Shown in pieces: positions 11,985-23,080 of a stretch of DNA of 64,000 nt. The notes beneath the pieces were generated by a model. The model was given only the letters and a program-made list of their open reading frames with translations. It ran no database searches and was not told the origin of the DNA. The DNA is from Brachionus manjavacas. Lineage: Eukaryota; Rotifera; Eurotatoria; Ploima; Brachionidae. Within the stretch, counting starts at the first letter, position 1. Every line of letters begins with the position of its first letter. Where the stretch lies: positions 625,001 to 689,000 of the forward strand of contig JAHQIY010000011.1 in the NCBI GenBank assembly GCA_019054805.1. The letters are read 5' to 3'. Position numbers and translations under genes: made by a program.

Positions 11985-12378
11985 TAACTCATATTAACCT
12001 TTAAAAAATACATGACCACCCCATCTGTGTGATTTTCAGGGCTAACCGGTTGAAAAAATTGTCCAATTGGGTTAAGAGGATTAACCGAATTACCCCTCAT
12101 TCCATTAACCCCAGCAGCTAACCGAGTGACCCAAAAATTTCGGACTAAATGGGTGATTAAATTTTGCGTTTTAGGAAAATTATCAAAAAAACGCTTAGGC
12201 CGTCTTACTATATTTTTTTTTATTATTAATTTATATACTAAATAAAGGATTTATTCACAAGCCTTCATAGAAACCTGCAGTAATGTATTTTCATCATTAT
12301 CATATGTTATCATCACTTATATTACTATTACATTTACCTTAAATGACATAAAAATTCTTTGATCCATTGACAAATGGA

Positions 12379-12945
12379 TTAGGTAATATCGGCAAATTGA
12401 AGTTTAAGATCAAGAACAAAAGATCAAAATATAAATTTTAATATTTTTTTTATAAATAGAAAAGAAAAAAATTTTTTTAAAAGCAATTACTTGATATGTC
12501 ATGTCAAGTTTATTTTCATTTTTGAAATTTTAAAATGTCCCTTTTGATCGAACTTTTATAAGTTTGAATATTTTAATTGATTTTATTGAAAACTTACTTT
12601 TAAAGACAAAAAAATTTACTGTTTTAAAAATTATTATTTATTTAAATGGAAAAATAACACTATTTTAGTTTGAATGAGTGGATATAAAAGTGATAAATTT
12701 GAATTTTTGAATTAACTTAACCTGAATTATTTAAATTGTTGATTGCTTTTGTTAAATAAATTAGAGATCATTTATTTTATTTTTAATTTGATAATGAACC
12801 ATTATTAGACATTATTAGACATGTCAAGTAATGTTTATTATTTATTTCTTAAAAATTTTCAAAATCATTAGATTAATTAATTTAAAAAATTTTAAATGAT
12901 CGTTTTGATCTTAAAATTTGAAACTTCAATTTGCCGTAATATCAT
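12379..12945. mobile_element. TIR element (MITE, family 1 relative)
   Basis: AATATCGGCAAATTGAAGTT at the left end is matched in reverse complement at 12915-12945 (AACTTCAATTTGCCGTAATA). The inner TTGAAGTTTAAGATCAA resembles the MITE at 3995-4216. No coding potential. An inner ATGTCAAGTAAT-type pair (about 12490 and 12825) adds a second inverted arm. Confidence 0.65.
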
Positions 12946-13533
12946 AGAGTTTTTGGGCAAACCTGATTTATGGCTAGCACCCAATAAGTTCTTTCTTCAC
13001 CTTTTCGATTGAAATAAATTTTTTGAATTTGTGTCAGGTATTACTTTTGTCATCTACATTAATTAAATTTGTCAACCCGGAAATATTTGCTAGAAAACTA
13101 ATTTGTCATCTAATGCAGTTATTTTTGTGAGCCCATTAAATGATGGCCTTTTAATTAAATATTAATTAAAATTAAATCTGAAAAAAGTAAAAAAATTATT
13201 TATAAAAACTGAAATAAGTCATTTCAAATACTAAAGAAATTTTGGATAAGATTTTTATTCCATTTATTTGTTTGTCTGTATCAAGCTAAAACTCTTTAAA
13301 ATTAAGAAAAAAATTTTAAATTGAGAATTTTGTAACTTTGAAGCAAATTTAAATTTTGGATTTAAATAAAAAAAATTTTTTAGGCTTAAAACTCGTTCTG
13401 CAAATAGCATCAGCTGATAGATATATTGTGTCAATTTGGGTGATACAAAGTTTGCATCAACTGATGCATTTTGAAAAATGACTTTCATAAAATGTTTTAT
13501 TTAAAAAATTAATCTATTTGAATGTAAAAATAT
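12946..13533. other. Intergenic
   Basis: AT-rich. A 74-codon frame on the minus strand (13264-13488) lies just downstream of the LITAF gene but has low complexity and no recognisable domain, so I do not call it a gene. Confidence 0.4.
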
Positions 13534-14021
13534 CTACAATTTTTTCTTCTTGAAGACAGCCAATTTACAATTAGGACAAAAGTGCTCAACGTCCTTACAA
13601 GCTTTTAAATAGAAAGTTTAATTAAAATCAAGCTTTTTTTCTTAAATAAAAAAACTAACCATTAACTAAAAAAGGAATCAGACAAAATCCAAAAAAACAA
13701 AGTGCGCCGGCTAGCAGCCAAGTCAATAGACCAGATTCGTGAACGACATAAGTAACCACGTTTGCGCGACAATTCGGACACGTCATTTGCATTGGGCTAT
13801 CACCCGAATTGAAAGGAAGATTCATTGCCATGGGTGGCTGATAATGTAAGCTGGGATTTGAAAAACCGGCAAGTGGGGCCGATGGCTGAGGTATCTGTGC
13901 CTTAAATTCATGTTGGAAATTACTTGGATATTTGATTTGTGGTGGAGGAATCTGATTGTTTCTTTGATAATCTTTAACAAAACAAAATTAGAAAAGTCTT
14001 TTTCTAATTAAACTTACACAT
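13534..14021 (-). CDS. LITAF-domain protein 2 (three exons)
   Basis: Paralogue of the 5.2-kb gene. Exons read complement(13534..13601, 13660..13971, 14018..14021), 127 residues, introns 46 and 58 bases. The N-terminus is Pro/Gln rich, then come MTCPNCRANVVTYV, a hydrophobic membrane-dipping segment (LTWLLAGALCFFGFCLIPF) and, across the second intron, ACKDVEHFCPNCK and a short Lys-rich tail. Both CxxC zinc knuckles are intact. Exon 1 again holds only ATG T. No codon breaks or odd residues, so it should be functional. Like other LITAF proteins it probably acts on endosomal membranes; that is family knowledge. Confidence 0.88.
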
Positions 14022-14857
14022 TTTTTGATTGATCTGAATGACTTTTTTTTTTTAAATTGAATAAAAATTAAAATTTTGTCTAAGCTACCAACTTAAAGCC
14101 AGTAAAACCATGGTTCAATTTAACTAAAATAATTTTTGTTAATTAAACTGGTTGAATGAGTAAAAATCTTAAAATCTTTGCTGTACAGGACCCATGTTTA
14201 AACAAGGGGGGTCGGTTTCGACTGGGTAATTATTGTGGTGTAGATGGTCAACACGATGCAGTAGCCTCTATATCAGATCGGAGTCGTTGCTCAAAAAAAA
14301 GATACAAGAAAATGAGATGAGCGCCTCCCCATTATCCGCTAGGATATAAAAAGGACAAATTAGATACCAGAGTAATTTTTAATTTAATTTATTTTTAATT
14401 TTTTAAATTGAACATTAAATGTTTATTATTTTAACTGAGAAAGCAAATTTTTTTTTAATTGATCTTTAATTGATTCTTCTAAAGTCTTTATTTTAAAATT
14501 AAAGACAAATTTAAAATCCAAATTAAGGTATCCAAATTATGGCTTTACAACGTAGCAAAGTTAAATTTTGGACTGAAAAATTTCAAAATATTGATTTAGG
14601 TTTTGTTTTTTCTCAAGATAAAAATTGATATAATTATCCTCCTAATTAAAGATTAAAAAATCATGTTTAGTAAAGTTATTTCATTTATTTAAATAAATTG
14701 ATAAAAATAAGTATTGGACGCGAGAAGACCTAAACGGTTTATTTGGTGAAAGGTTTTTACGATTTACATAACTTTTTTTGAAAGTAATTTTTTTAACAGT
14801 GTTTTTTAACAGTGCTCACAATATCCAGGTGTCATTAATTGACTTCATATGATTGAC
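14022..14857. other. Intergenic
   Basis: AT-rich except 14180-14350, which is richer in GC and reads in one plus frame as FAVQDPCLNKGGRFRLGN. That is faintly like the start of an APE endonuclease (Q-[ED]-P), but it is too short to call. Nothing else is supported. Confidence 0.3.
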
Positions 14858-15455
14858 CAGTTGCGGAGCTACGTTTTGGCGAAGTGTGGCGATCGCCACA
14901 CCATCTTTAGTGGTATTGTGGCGCCACCATAGGAGAAAATTGTTAAAAATTTTAATTAAGAAAAAAATACTTGCTTTAATCTCTCATTCTTAATATTTTG
15001 GACAGATAAAAAAATTATTTAGTTAACTTAACTGCTTTTAAAAAAGTTAATTTCAAATGCGGACGCAGAGAGAACATTTTCTGCTTTAAAAAGAATAAAA
15101 AAATTGTCTCCGAAACAGGACAGGTCAAGAAAGATTAAACAAAGTAAGCCTCATGAATATTGAGTCATCTGAATTTCAAGAAATTGACGTTTACAAAATT
15201 GTTGATATTTTTGCTAGGCAAAAGAATGGAAGACTTAAATTTTTTAAAATATTTTATTTAATTTTGTTAAATTAGTTAAATTTTTCCAATGAATTTAATT
15301 TTTTGCTCTTCTATGTTTTGAATTTTGTAAAAAAAATAACATTTTTTTAAAAGACAGATTTTAAAATTTAATCTCCCTCAACGCACCAATTCTATCCACT
15401 CTTATTTGGTCTTGAAGTTCGCCACACCATTTTCAACTTTCTGGCTCCGCCACTG
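14858..15455 (+). mobile_element. Internally deleted hAT element with target duplication
   Basis: Terminal repeats CAGTTGCGGAGC and, in reverse, CAGTGGCGGAGCCAG, the common hAT end. The flanking 8-mers TGATTGAC (14850-14857) and CGACTGAC (15456-15463) differ by two C/T transitions and form the expected 8-bp target duplication. Inside, 15055-15240 encodes the hAT dimerisation end: ERTFSALKRIKK, then in another frame QERLNKVSLMNIESSEFQEI. Most of the transposase is deleted. Confidence 0.85.
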
Positions 15456-15463
15456 CGACTGAC

Positions 15464-16260
15464 CGTTCCATAAGGCGATTCTGCTTGCCAAGCTATGCGA
15501 TCAGAACGAGATCAACGAACATGAGTACGGCCAGAACTTGACCCGATCTAAAAGTGGCCTGGAACCCGTATCGACGAAGTCATGTTGAGGTCTACGAGCA
15601 AGTTCAGCGTAGATTTGCTAAAATGGTGCCTGAACTGTAAACAAAACCATTCCTCGAGAGAAGAGAGGCTCTAGGCTGAAGCACACTTAAAGAGAGGTGC
15701 GGGCGAGGTGATCTCATTCAGTTACACAAAATACAACATGGTCATGATAGGGTGACATTCATTAATGGGGATCAAAAGCTGGCTTCGGACGATTTTGATA
15801 GCCCGGCAGGAAATACAAGAACTTGTCATAAAGCGATCGTGCGACAACTTATCCAAAATTGTGGAGTGAGACACAACTTTTTTACAGACCGTAAAGCGGG
15901 AAATTTGAACACTCTAGATGCGGAGACTAAGAGCGTTACTAATACGAACATTTTTAAAAAAGAATTGACAAGTTACTGAGATAAAATATTTTATAAAAAC
16001 TCTTTGTTTGATGCGAGTTAAATTTCACGCGTCTACGTGCGCCACTATTTATTTTCATTTATTTATTTATTACATGTAACAATCTTTTCCAATTTATGTC
16101 TTTTCAACTTTCATTTTTTTTAGCTTATTTACTCTATTTTGATTCTTTTTTTTATCTAATTTTATTAACTTTAATTTTAATTTTATTTTTTTTTTTTTTT
16201 TTTTTTTAACTTATTCTGAAGGAGCTCTAGCTCGGTACAGAAAACAAATAAATAAATAAA
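15464..16260 (+). pseudogene. LINE 3' end, CR1/L2-like RT C-terminus
   Basis: Relatively GC-rich coding relic: VWNPYRRSHVEVYEQVQRRF, then RGDLIQLHKIQHGHD and NFFTDRKAGNLNTL, the C-terminal domain that follows RT in CR1/L2-type elements. The last 75 codons (15752-15979) are still open; the earlier part has stops and frame changes. A T-rich 3' UTR and the shared hairpin block (16216-16240) with an (AAAT)n tail end it. The coding part is unlike LINE B although the 3' tail is the same. Confidence 0.75.
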
Positions 16261-16850
16261 TTATTTAATGATACAATTCACGCCACAGAGACGATTTGAA
16301 AAAAAAGCTACATAAAAAAATACATTCAAAATAATAAATATTAACTTAAACCCTAATCAAAGTTAGTTAAAATTAAACTAAGTTACCGAATTCGAGTTGA
16401 CCGTATTCAAGAACCTTGTTAAGCATTGTTTTATAAAGAGAAGAGTTGTCTTTATCCTTTGCGATCAAATCGCAAAGATTGAAAATTTACTAAATTAACT
16501 TTATTTTACATAAATTTTGGAAGAAACAAGATGAGCAACATCACTGTAGTTTATCTTTTTTTCGATTTAATTTATCTTATTTACAGTGATGTTCCCCTTT
16601 TTTATTTTCAAAATATGTTCTGTAAAAAGAAGTTAATTTGCAAAAGTAGAAAATAATAAATTTTCAAATTTTGGTAAAAACAAAAATGTCAAAAGATTTA
16701 ACAGCTAATGTGTCTTTTTTGTTTCTTTGGTAATTTAAAATCTTGATGTTTTCTTTTAAGAAATAGGTTTATTTAAAATTTACAGAAATCTTAATCATAA
16801 TCTTAATCATAAAAATCTCATTCATTACCGCAAATACATTCAATTCAAGG
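16261..16850. other. Intergenic
   Basis: AT-rich; no gene that I can support. TAATCTTAATCATAA-type short repeats occur near 16790. Confidence 0.4.
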
Positions 16851-16856
16851 AGAAGT

Positions 16857-17515
16857 GTCTGGCGGTAGTAAACCAGTGAATGTTGGTGTAAAACCACCAA
16901 GAGCAAGTGGATTTGATTTGGTTATAAATACAGGAGATGATGCTAGTCAAGCTCCTTAATAAAAGACCACCACAAACTAAATTGAAAGAAACTCCAAAGA
17001 AAAAAATGGATACTGATGATCAAGTAGATGAACCAGTTACAATGGAAACAGCAACTGTAGCAGGTGCTGCAGCAAGAGTAGGTATGAATCAAACTATGGG
17101 ATACAGAGGTATGTTTCCAGGCCAAACTTCAAGAAACAATGCATTTGAAAATCGAATATAAGAGAATTACCAATATCACATATAATTAATGAAATCGAAG
17201 GACAATCAGCAGGCGCTTCTGGAAGTTAATCAAAATGTCCAGAATGTTTTTCATTTTTATTTGCACCTTTAGCTCTACCATTTAAAAATGTAAGATTAAA
17301 TGCTACTGGTGCAAACAGAAGAGCTTTAGTAACTCCAGCCATTTACACAGAAGTACATGTACGTACTACTGGTTATTGATTAGGAGTTGATTACCAAGGA
17401 GGAACATTTACTGTCCCAGCAACTAGAGAATTAACTTTAAAAGGAGATCCCTATTTTTCAAATTTATCAGAGTTTAATGCTGAAGTTAGTCAAACTTATT
17501 CTACCCACTGAACAG
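16857..17515 (+). pseudogene. Foreign-looking, possibly viral coding relic
   Basis: Three open pieces in different frames, with composition unlike the surrounding DNA (Gly, Ala, Thr, Val rich): 16857-16960, 16950-17161 (includes MNQTMGYRGMFPGQ) and 17160-17515 (includes FKNVRLNATGANRRALVTP and VDYQGGTFTVPATRELTLK). Three stops fall where a longer protein is expected, two of them TGA at likely Trp sites. The residue make-up suggests a structural protein, perhaps of a small DNA virus such as a densovirus, but I cannot confirm that and see no family signature. It could equally be an uncharacterised transposon protein. Clearly inactive. Confidence 0.4.
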
Positions 17516-17840
17516 CCTAGTGGGTATGACGATTACAACAAAAAACAATTTCATCATTTTCGAGACATGACCAAGTCAGGAAGACATTTTATGACAAAAA
17601 ATGCAAAAAAATCGGATATTTTAGACGTTTTATATCTAATTGTATATTATTTAATTTATTTGTATATATTACTGACATGGCAATACATTTTGCATGTCAT
17701 GTCAGTTTTGGAGCCCGTATGGCCGAATGGTTTGCGTGATAGTCATGTAGTCATGTAAGCAGAAAAAATCTCCTAATCTTAAGCTCTAATCCTTCAAGAA
17801 GTTTTATTTTTTGCCAGTCTGATATTTAGACCAGCACCAC

Positions 17841-18013
17841 TTAACTGTTCTTTGAACCAAGGGTGTCCTCAAGTATTCTTTTATGTAAAAGAGATGTCCA
17901 TTGCATCTCTTCGACAACTATCTGATCTATCTGCGCTCTGGCAGCGTCATCATATTTTAAAACATCTTTTTCGGCGAATTGTTGCCCACTCCAAGTATGG
18001 TATTTACCATAGG
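17841..18013 (-). pseudogene. Unassigned coding-like segment
   Basis: A 57-codon minus-strand frame with balanced, non-repetitive residues (YGKYHTWSGQQFAEKDVLKY, then IDQIVVEEMQWTSLLH) ending in TAA. It has no start codon and looks like an exon or transposon scrap. GC is higher than in the neighbourhood. Function not recognised. Confidence 0.3.
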
Positions 18014-18702
18014 ACTAAGCTAGGATGACATTAGCTGTTGTTTTATACGTTCCTGCATTACATTATTTTTTCATAATATGATATTGATTTTAGAAATATT
18101 TATAAATAAATTATTGCGTCACTCTTTGTAATGCAGCTATTTCTATTTTTATTATATTTTTTTGTTAAACATCGCCAGGCCTGGCGTAATTTTTTGAATT
18201 AAATTAAATAATTAATGCAGTAATATAATTATTAATTAAGTTATAATTAATGTTATAATTTTATAATTAATAAATCAGAAAGGATTAATTAAACTTACAT
18301 TTTATAAATAACTCACTAAATAAGCATTAAAAATATTCAATTTTCTGGACAAACATAAATATTATTTATTTTTTTAATCAAATTATTGAAAAAAGGAAGA
18401 GAATTTTGTCTTTTTCTCGATTTAAATTTTTTTTCAATAAATGAACTGTGTTTTCAAATTTTTTATTTTCAATATGTTTATTTTATATTTGAAAATGCTT
18501 ATTTACTCGCTAATATCTTTAATCAAGCAATGAATTACAGAAGCATAGCGCATTTTTTTAATTCTTCGGTAAATTCAAAATTTTATAAATTTGGAGGTTT
18601 TTTTATTTATAATTGATAAGTGACTAAAAAAACAGTCATGTTTAAAAATAATCTAAAAACAAAGTAATTCAACACTAATAATTAACAATATTAGTTATAC
18701 AT
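18014..18702. other. Intergenic
   Basis: AT-rich. A 76-codon plus frame at 18386-18616 is Phe/Asn rich without domain features and is probably chance. Confidence 0.35.
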
Positions 18703-19873
18703 ATGGTAAGACAGCCTAAATGTGTTTAATGTAAATTCGGTGACGTAATTTGAAAAACCGAAATATATCAGTCGTTTTATTTTTTTTTTTAAAACCCACA
18801 TATTCTTGTAAATCTTGAAGAGATATATATATGAAATATTTTTAAAAAATTTTTAACCTTTTTTTTTTAATTTAGAGTTTTTTTCGGCTTATTCGGTAGA
18901 ATTTTTCAAATTAGTAATTATGTTTGACAATTTTTGATCCGATGACGGAACAAGTTTGAACTGACCTTATTTGCTTATCTTTTACAGTGGCTCTTTATAA
19001 GTAGAAAATAATTTTACTAGAATTTTAAGATAGCCGATGGGTCCGTTGTCTAATGTTGTTATTTTTTATGGGTTAAGAGGTTAATGAGGTATCACCTCAA
19101 TACCCAAAAATCCCACCCATTTGCCCCTAAAAATAAAATATTTAACATAATTAGACTGAATTGACAAAAATGATCACAATGACGTCATTTTTTATGAAAA
19201 ATTTAAAATTTTGTTTCTCCTTTTTTTACAAAAATAATTTGATTTTGTTTGATAAAAATGTTCATTCTGTATTATCAAAAATCGTCAATATATTATAAAA
19301 ATGAATCAGAACAAGCAAAAAGAAGTTAAAAAAAAGTATTCGATGGAAGATCTTGATAACGCAAAAAAAGATGTTTTGAAAAAAAATTGAACACTACTCA
19401 AGCTTCAAAATTATACAACATTCCGAGACAGATCTTTTTATCTAATCTTTTTAACTAAAAAAAAATAAAACATAAAATTTATTTTGAATCCGTTAAAATT
19501 CGTTAAAATTTTTTTCTAAATAGTTATGTTGTAGCGTATATTTAAAAGAATAATTATAAAGAATATTTTAAATATTTATATTTTTAAAAATAACACTTAA
19601 AATCCTTTTTTTAATTATTATCGGGCTAATTGGGTGAATTCGGTGAATATTCTGGAAAAGAGGTTAGTTTTGGGGCAAAATATATATGGTTTTCGGGGTA
19701 TTTCGGTTAACCCAATTATCCCTATTAGCCCTAACATAATTAACCGCAGGAGGTAAATGGGTGAGTCAAAAAAATAGGTCTAATTCGGTGACAATTTTTG
19801 GAGTTTTCGAACAAAATGGGATCGTTTTATGCAATAAAAAAAAATAGGTCGCCCGGTTAGGCTCATTTACCAT
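18703..19873 (+). mobile_element. TIR element (GTAAGACAGCCTA family), copy B, with psq HTH
   Basis: Ends TATGGTAAGACAGCCTAA (18702) and, in reverse at 19873, TATGGTAAATGAGCCTAA. It shares these ends and GGTTAA/ACCC-type internal sequence with copy A at 10601-12210. Near 19320-19430, KKYSMEDLDNAKKDVLKK and, in another frame, TTQASKLYNIPRQ match a pipsqueak-type helix-turn-helix, the N-terminus of some pogo-like transposases. The catalytic part is absent. The family is therefore probably Tc1/mariner-pogo related. Confidence 0.65.
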
Positions 19874-20187
19874 ATTCCTTTCTAAATTAAATTTAATACA
19901 GGAAAGAAGAAAAGGTTTTTGATTTTTAATGCAATTTTTCCATTTAAATAAATTTATATAAATAAAAATAATTTATAATTTTCGAATGCTAAAAAATATG
20001 ATATAAAAAATTAGGTTTTTTTAATTTGAGATAATTTTAGCAAAAACTGAAGACAAAGAAAAAGAATACTTTAAAAGGACCAGATATAATTTTTGCGTTT
20101 AAAAATAAAAAGAATTAAATTTCATTATATTTGGTATTTAAATTTTATTTAGTTAGAATTTTCATTGCAATTGCTAAAAAAAACTAA

Positions 20188-22425
20188 ATGATTCTTAAAT
20201 TTCCTTTTTTGTTTTTTTTGTTTAAATTTTTTCAGCCGGCTCCATCACTAGATATGAATGGATCCTACCAATGTGAAGTATTCAATCATTTAGCTGAATT
20301 TCACATAACCAATATATTAATGAAAATTTATTTAAGAAAGTTTGCTTCTTTTGGAGAAATAAATTTTGAGTGTTTGCCAATAAGGAGAATAGATATTGTA
20401 TACATACTGTTCGAGCCACTTTCTGATCTCTATTTGGACAATTCACTCAATCTTCCATCAGTTTTTCCTAAGTCTAGCTTACTATTTTTTATGTTTACCA
20501 ATTTAAAAGGAATCAACAGCGATTTAGCCATTTTTGATTCATTAATAGCAGATAACGATGATATATCACTTTCTTTTTACAATTCAGTCATTTATTACAA
20601 ATCTGCAAAAGGTGCCACGGCTACATTCAATCATATAAACCATGTCAGGTTTTTTAATGACTGTAAATACAGTTTGTATACAAACTCTGGACTATTTTCT
20701 AAAAGTTACATTAAATTTGTAAAAATAGATGGCTTAGTGGACACAATTTTCAAAAAAAACCTACTCGGCTTCAATAATGGTTCAGCAGACATGAGCAGCT
20801 TTATTGAGTCACTGGAATTGAGATTTTATCTGGCAAGTTTTGACAACAATCTTCTTAAAAGAAATATTTTTAAAAATTTAAATTCATTGTCAATTAATGG
20901 TCGGCTGAAAAAAATAGACCATTTTATTTTTGAAAATTTCCACCACATTAAACAAATAACTATTAATTTTGATTCATTTTATTTAAAAAATGGAATGAAA
21001 TTTTTGAGCAGTCTTAATTCATTTATTGGAAAAAATGATCATACTCAAATAGACAAGTTTACCATTAATCTGATACTTGAAAACTATGAATATCCAGACA
21101 AAGATTTTTGTCTTTTTAGAGCATTTCCGAAAAATCGCCTTATATGGCCAACTATTCCCACAGGTTCCTTCGAATGCACATGCCTGTACATTTGGCTTAT
21201 CAAGCTATACTTTTATGATTTTGGACTTAAAAAATTGGAGAAATTTTGCTTTAATTTTGAAAATAAGTCTTGTGGGTTTGCATCAATGGTCAATAGGTGT
21301 AATTCAGAAAATTTTACCGAAATTATAAAAGAGCATGATTACATTGATGTTTATTATAAGTCCGAAATTTTGTCAGTATTCTTGCTTTACCTGACTCCAT
21401 TATTTTGCATTTTTGGTTCAATTACCAACACCACTTGCCTGATTATATTAAAAAAAATTAAACTATCCGATAAAATCCACACTAAACAAATTATTTATCA
21501 ACTCATGTACATCAATTGCTCTCTGAATCTTATTTTCGCTTTTATTTATTTTTTTCATCCGGCGAGCATTTGCGCCTTTCAAAGCGGCAGCTCCTGCTCG
21601 CCTTTTAACACTTATTTAATTGTTCAATATTTTGAAATTTATGTGGTGGACTATTTAGGTGGAATTATCAAAAGTTGCTCAAATATTTTGAATTTTATAA
21701 TTTCAATTGAGCGATTTAAAAATTTAAAATCGAACACAGTTTTCAAAAAGAAAAAAATCATTTATTTGGCATTTTTTTTTGCACTTTCCTTTGGTCTTGT
21801 GGTCAACATAGATAAAATTCTTACCAGTAAAGTGAATTCGGATTCTTTCAAATTAAATTATGGTGATTATCCAGAATTTCCCGTCAGGAACACTTTTAAG
21901 GGAATATCGGACCAAGAAATTGCGCACGAATACAGAAATTTTGCATTCAAAAAAAAGAATCCACTTTATTATTCTGTTTTTTGCCTAAACATACTTTTCA
22001 ATGACATTGTTTTAGTACTATTCCTAATAACTTGTGATTTATTGCTGATGGTTAAGTTCAAAGGTGAGCTCATGAAAAAAAAAAAGATTACAAATGAAAT
22101 TTTTTCCCAAAACAAAAAAAAATTGAAAAATTTTGATAGAATGTTTTTGAGAAAGTTAAAATTTATTATTGCTTACATTTCTATACTACTTATATTGCGA
22201 AGTGCAGAACTATACATGAACTTTTTGGTTGTCGGTAACAAAATAATTGAAGGAAATTGTGACCGCATTAATAAGACATGCACCAATTATTACCTAACCG
22301 GAAACTTCATCTATTTAGTTTCATCCTGCTTCACTATTTTTATTTATACTTTCCTTAACAAGAAATTCAAAGTTACTTTTTTTGGAATGTTTAAATCTAG
22401 AGAATTAGTCGCTTTGAGAAAATAA
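20188..22425 (+). CDS. LRR-ectodomain 7TM receptor (LGR-like), member 1
   Basis: Single-exon receptor of 745 residues. A signal peptide at 1-20 is followed by an extracellular domain with degenerate leucine-rich repeats (for example NIFKNLNSLSINGRLKKID, about 230-250) and a Cys cap like LRRCT (FECTCLYIWL, about 328). Seven hydrophobic segments lie at roughly 394-416 (with G-x-x-T-N), 439-457, 481-505 (ending ISIERF, the DRY position), 523-541, 597-622, 661-682 and 701-722. A basic tail follows TM7. This suggests a rhodopsin-type GPCR with an LRR ectodomain. Ligand and G protein are unknown. Members 2 and 3 lie at 31.0 and 63.7 kb, so this is a local family expansion, possibly chemosensory. 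The intact frame suggests it is active. Confidence 0.85.
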   Translation: MILKFPFLFFLFKFFQPAPSLDMNGSYQCEVFNHLAEFHITNILMKIYLRKFASFGEINFECLPIRRIDIVYILFEPLSDLYLDNSLNLPSVFPKSSLLFFMFTNLKGINSDLAIFDSLIADNDDISLSFYNSVIYYKSAKGATATFNHINHVRFFNDCKYSLYTNSGLFSKSYIKFVKIDGLVDTIFKKNLLGFNNGSADMSSFIESLELRFYLASFDNNLLKRNIFKNLNSLSINGRLKKIDHFIFENFHHIKQITINFDSFYLKNGMKFLSSLNSFIGKNDHTQIDKFTINLILENYEYPDKDFCLFRAFPKNRLIWPTIPTGSFECTCLYIWLIKLYFYDFGLKKLEKFCFNFENKSCGFASMVNRCNSENFTEIIKEHDYIDVYYKSEILSVFLLYLTPLFCIFGSITNTTCLIILKKIKLSDKIHTKQIIYQLMYINCSLNLIFAFIYFFHPASICAFQSGSSCSPFNTYLIVQYFEIYVVDYLGGIIKSCSNILNFIISIERFKNLKSNTVFKKKKIIYLAFFFALSFGLVVNIDKILTSKVNSDSFKLNYGDYPEFPVRNTFKGISDQEIAHEYRNFAFKKKNPLYYSVFCLNILFNDIVLVLFLITCDLLLMVKFKGELMKKKKITNEIFSQNKKKLKNFDRMFLRKLKFIIAYISILLILRSAELYMNFLVVGNKIIEGNCDRINKTCTNYYLTGNFIYLVSSCFTIFIYTFLNKKFKVTFFGMFKSRELVALRK

Positions 22426-23080
22426 ATTAATCATGATATGATATAATTTCAATCAGTATATATTATTCAAAAGTATGCTTTTAAATATTCTGTTAAATTT
22501 AAATAGCAGTTGCAATAACTTCTGAATTTAGAAAATGGCCATTAATTTTATAAAATAGAGTGAAAATTTACATTGCGGAATTGAGTGGCCTAATGAAAGA
22601 TCTGGACTTTGCTTTGAGCAGTGTGCAATACCACAAAGCAAGAGACGATTGCAGTAAATGAGGATGATTCATCAAAAAGTTAAGTTTGAAACAAAATGAT
22701 AACTATTTAATTAATGATGAATATTTTTAGTATATTGTCCGTTTGCTCTTTATTGGCACCAAAAATGAATGGAAAATTTAGATTTCACTTTTTTTTCATC
22801 ATTTATTTTATGACTCTTTATATTTTTCAATAAAAGATTCGCGTATAATATATTAAAAAACAAAAATAAAATTTTCTAGAACAAAAATACTGATGTTAGT
22901 GTCAATTATTTTTGGGTCTTATTTTTCGTGCTATAATAATTTAATTGTTTGCTATAAAAAAATAATGCTATAAGAATATTATTTTTATTTTATTATTTTC
23001 TGCTATAATTCTTTATTTTTCTAGTATAATAAAAATACAAATGATATAAAAATAAAAAAAAACAAAGAAAAAAAGGTCAA
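22426..23080. other. Intergenic
   Basis: AT-rich. The last 200 bases are nearly pure (ATAA)-type low complexity. No gene seen. Confidence 0.4.

Larger units (their letters stand above)
10601..12210. mobile_element. TIR element (TAGTAAGACAGCCTA family), copy A
   Basis: The left end TAGTAAGACAGCCTA (10601) is mirrored by TAGGCCGTCTTACTA at 12196-12210, with TA on both outer sides (10599-10600 and 12211-12212). Internal GGTTAATAGG/ACCGAATTACCCC-type sequence near 10800 and 12050 is shared with copy B at 18703-19873. A perfect hairpin with a stem of about 17 bp (TTAGCTTAGAAAATT then GTT and its complement) lies at 10646-10682. The centre was later invaded by the Tigger-like element at 10896-11984. 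No transposase of its own remains. Confidence 0.7.

Noticed and set aside
14180-14350. Possible APE endonuclease start (FAVQDPCLNKG)
   Set aside because: Only one weak motif; no GDxN or SDH block nearby.
16857-17515. Possible TGA=Trp genetic code
   Set aside because: Host genes in the window encode Trp with TGG and end with ordinary stops. The stops in relics also include TAA and TAG, so decay is simpler.
17707-17740. tRNA-like 5' half (GTATGGCCGAATGGTT)
   Set aside because: Looks like an A box of a Ser-type tRNA, but no anticodon arm, T arm or B box follows. At most a tRNA scrap.
21077-21328. 83-codon plus frame inside the receptor gene
   Set aside because: Out-of-frame shadow of the 745-codon receptor.
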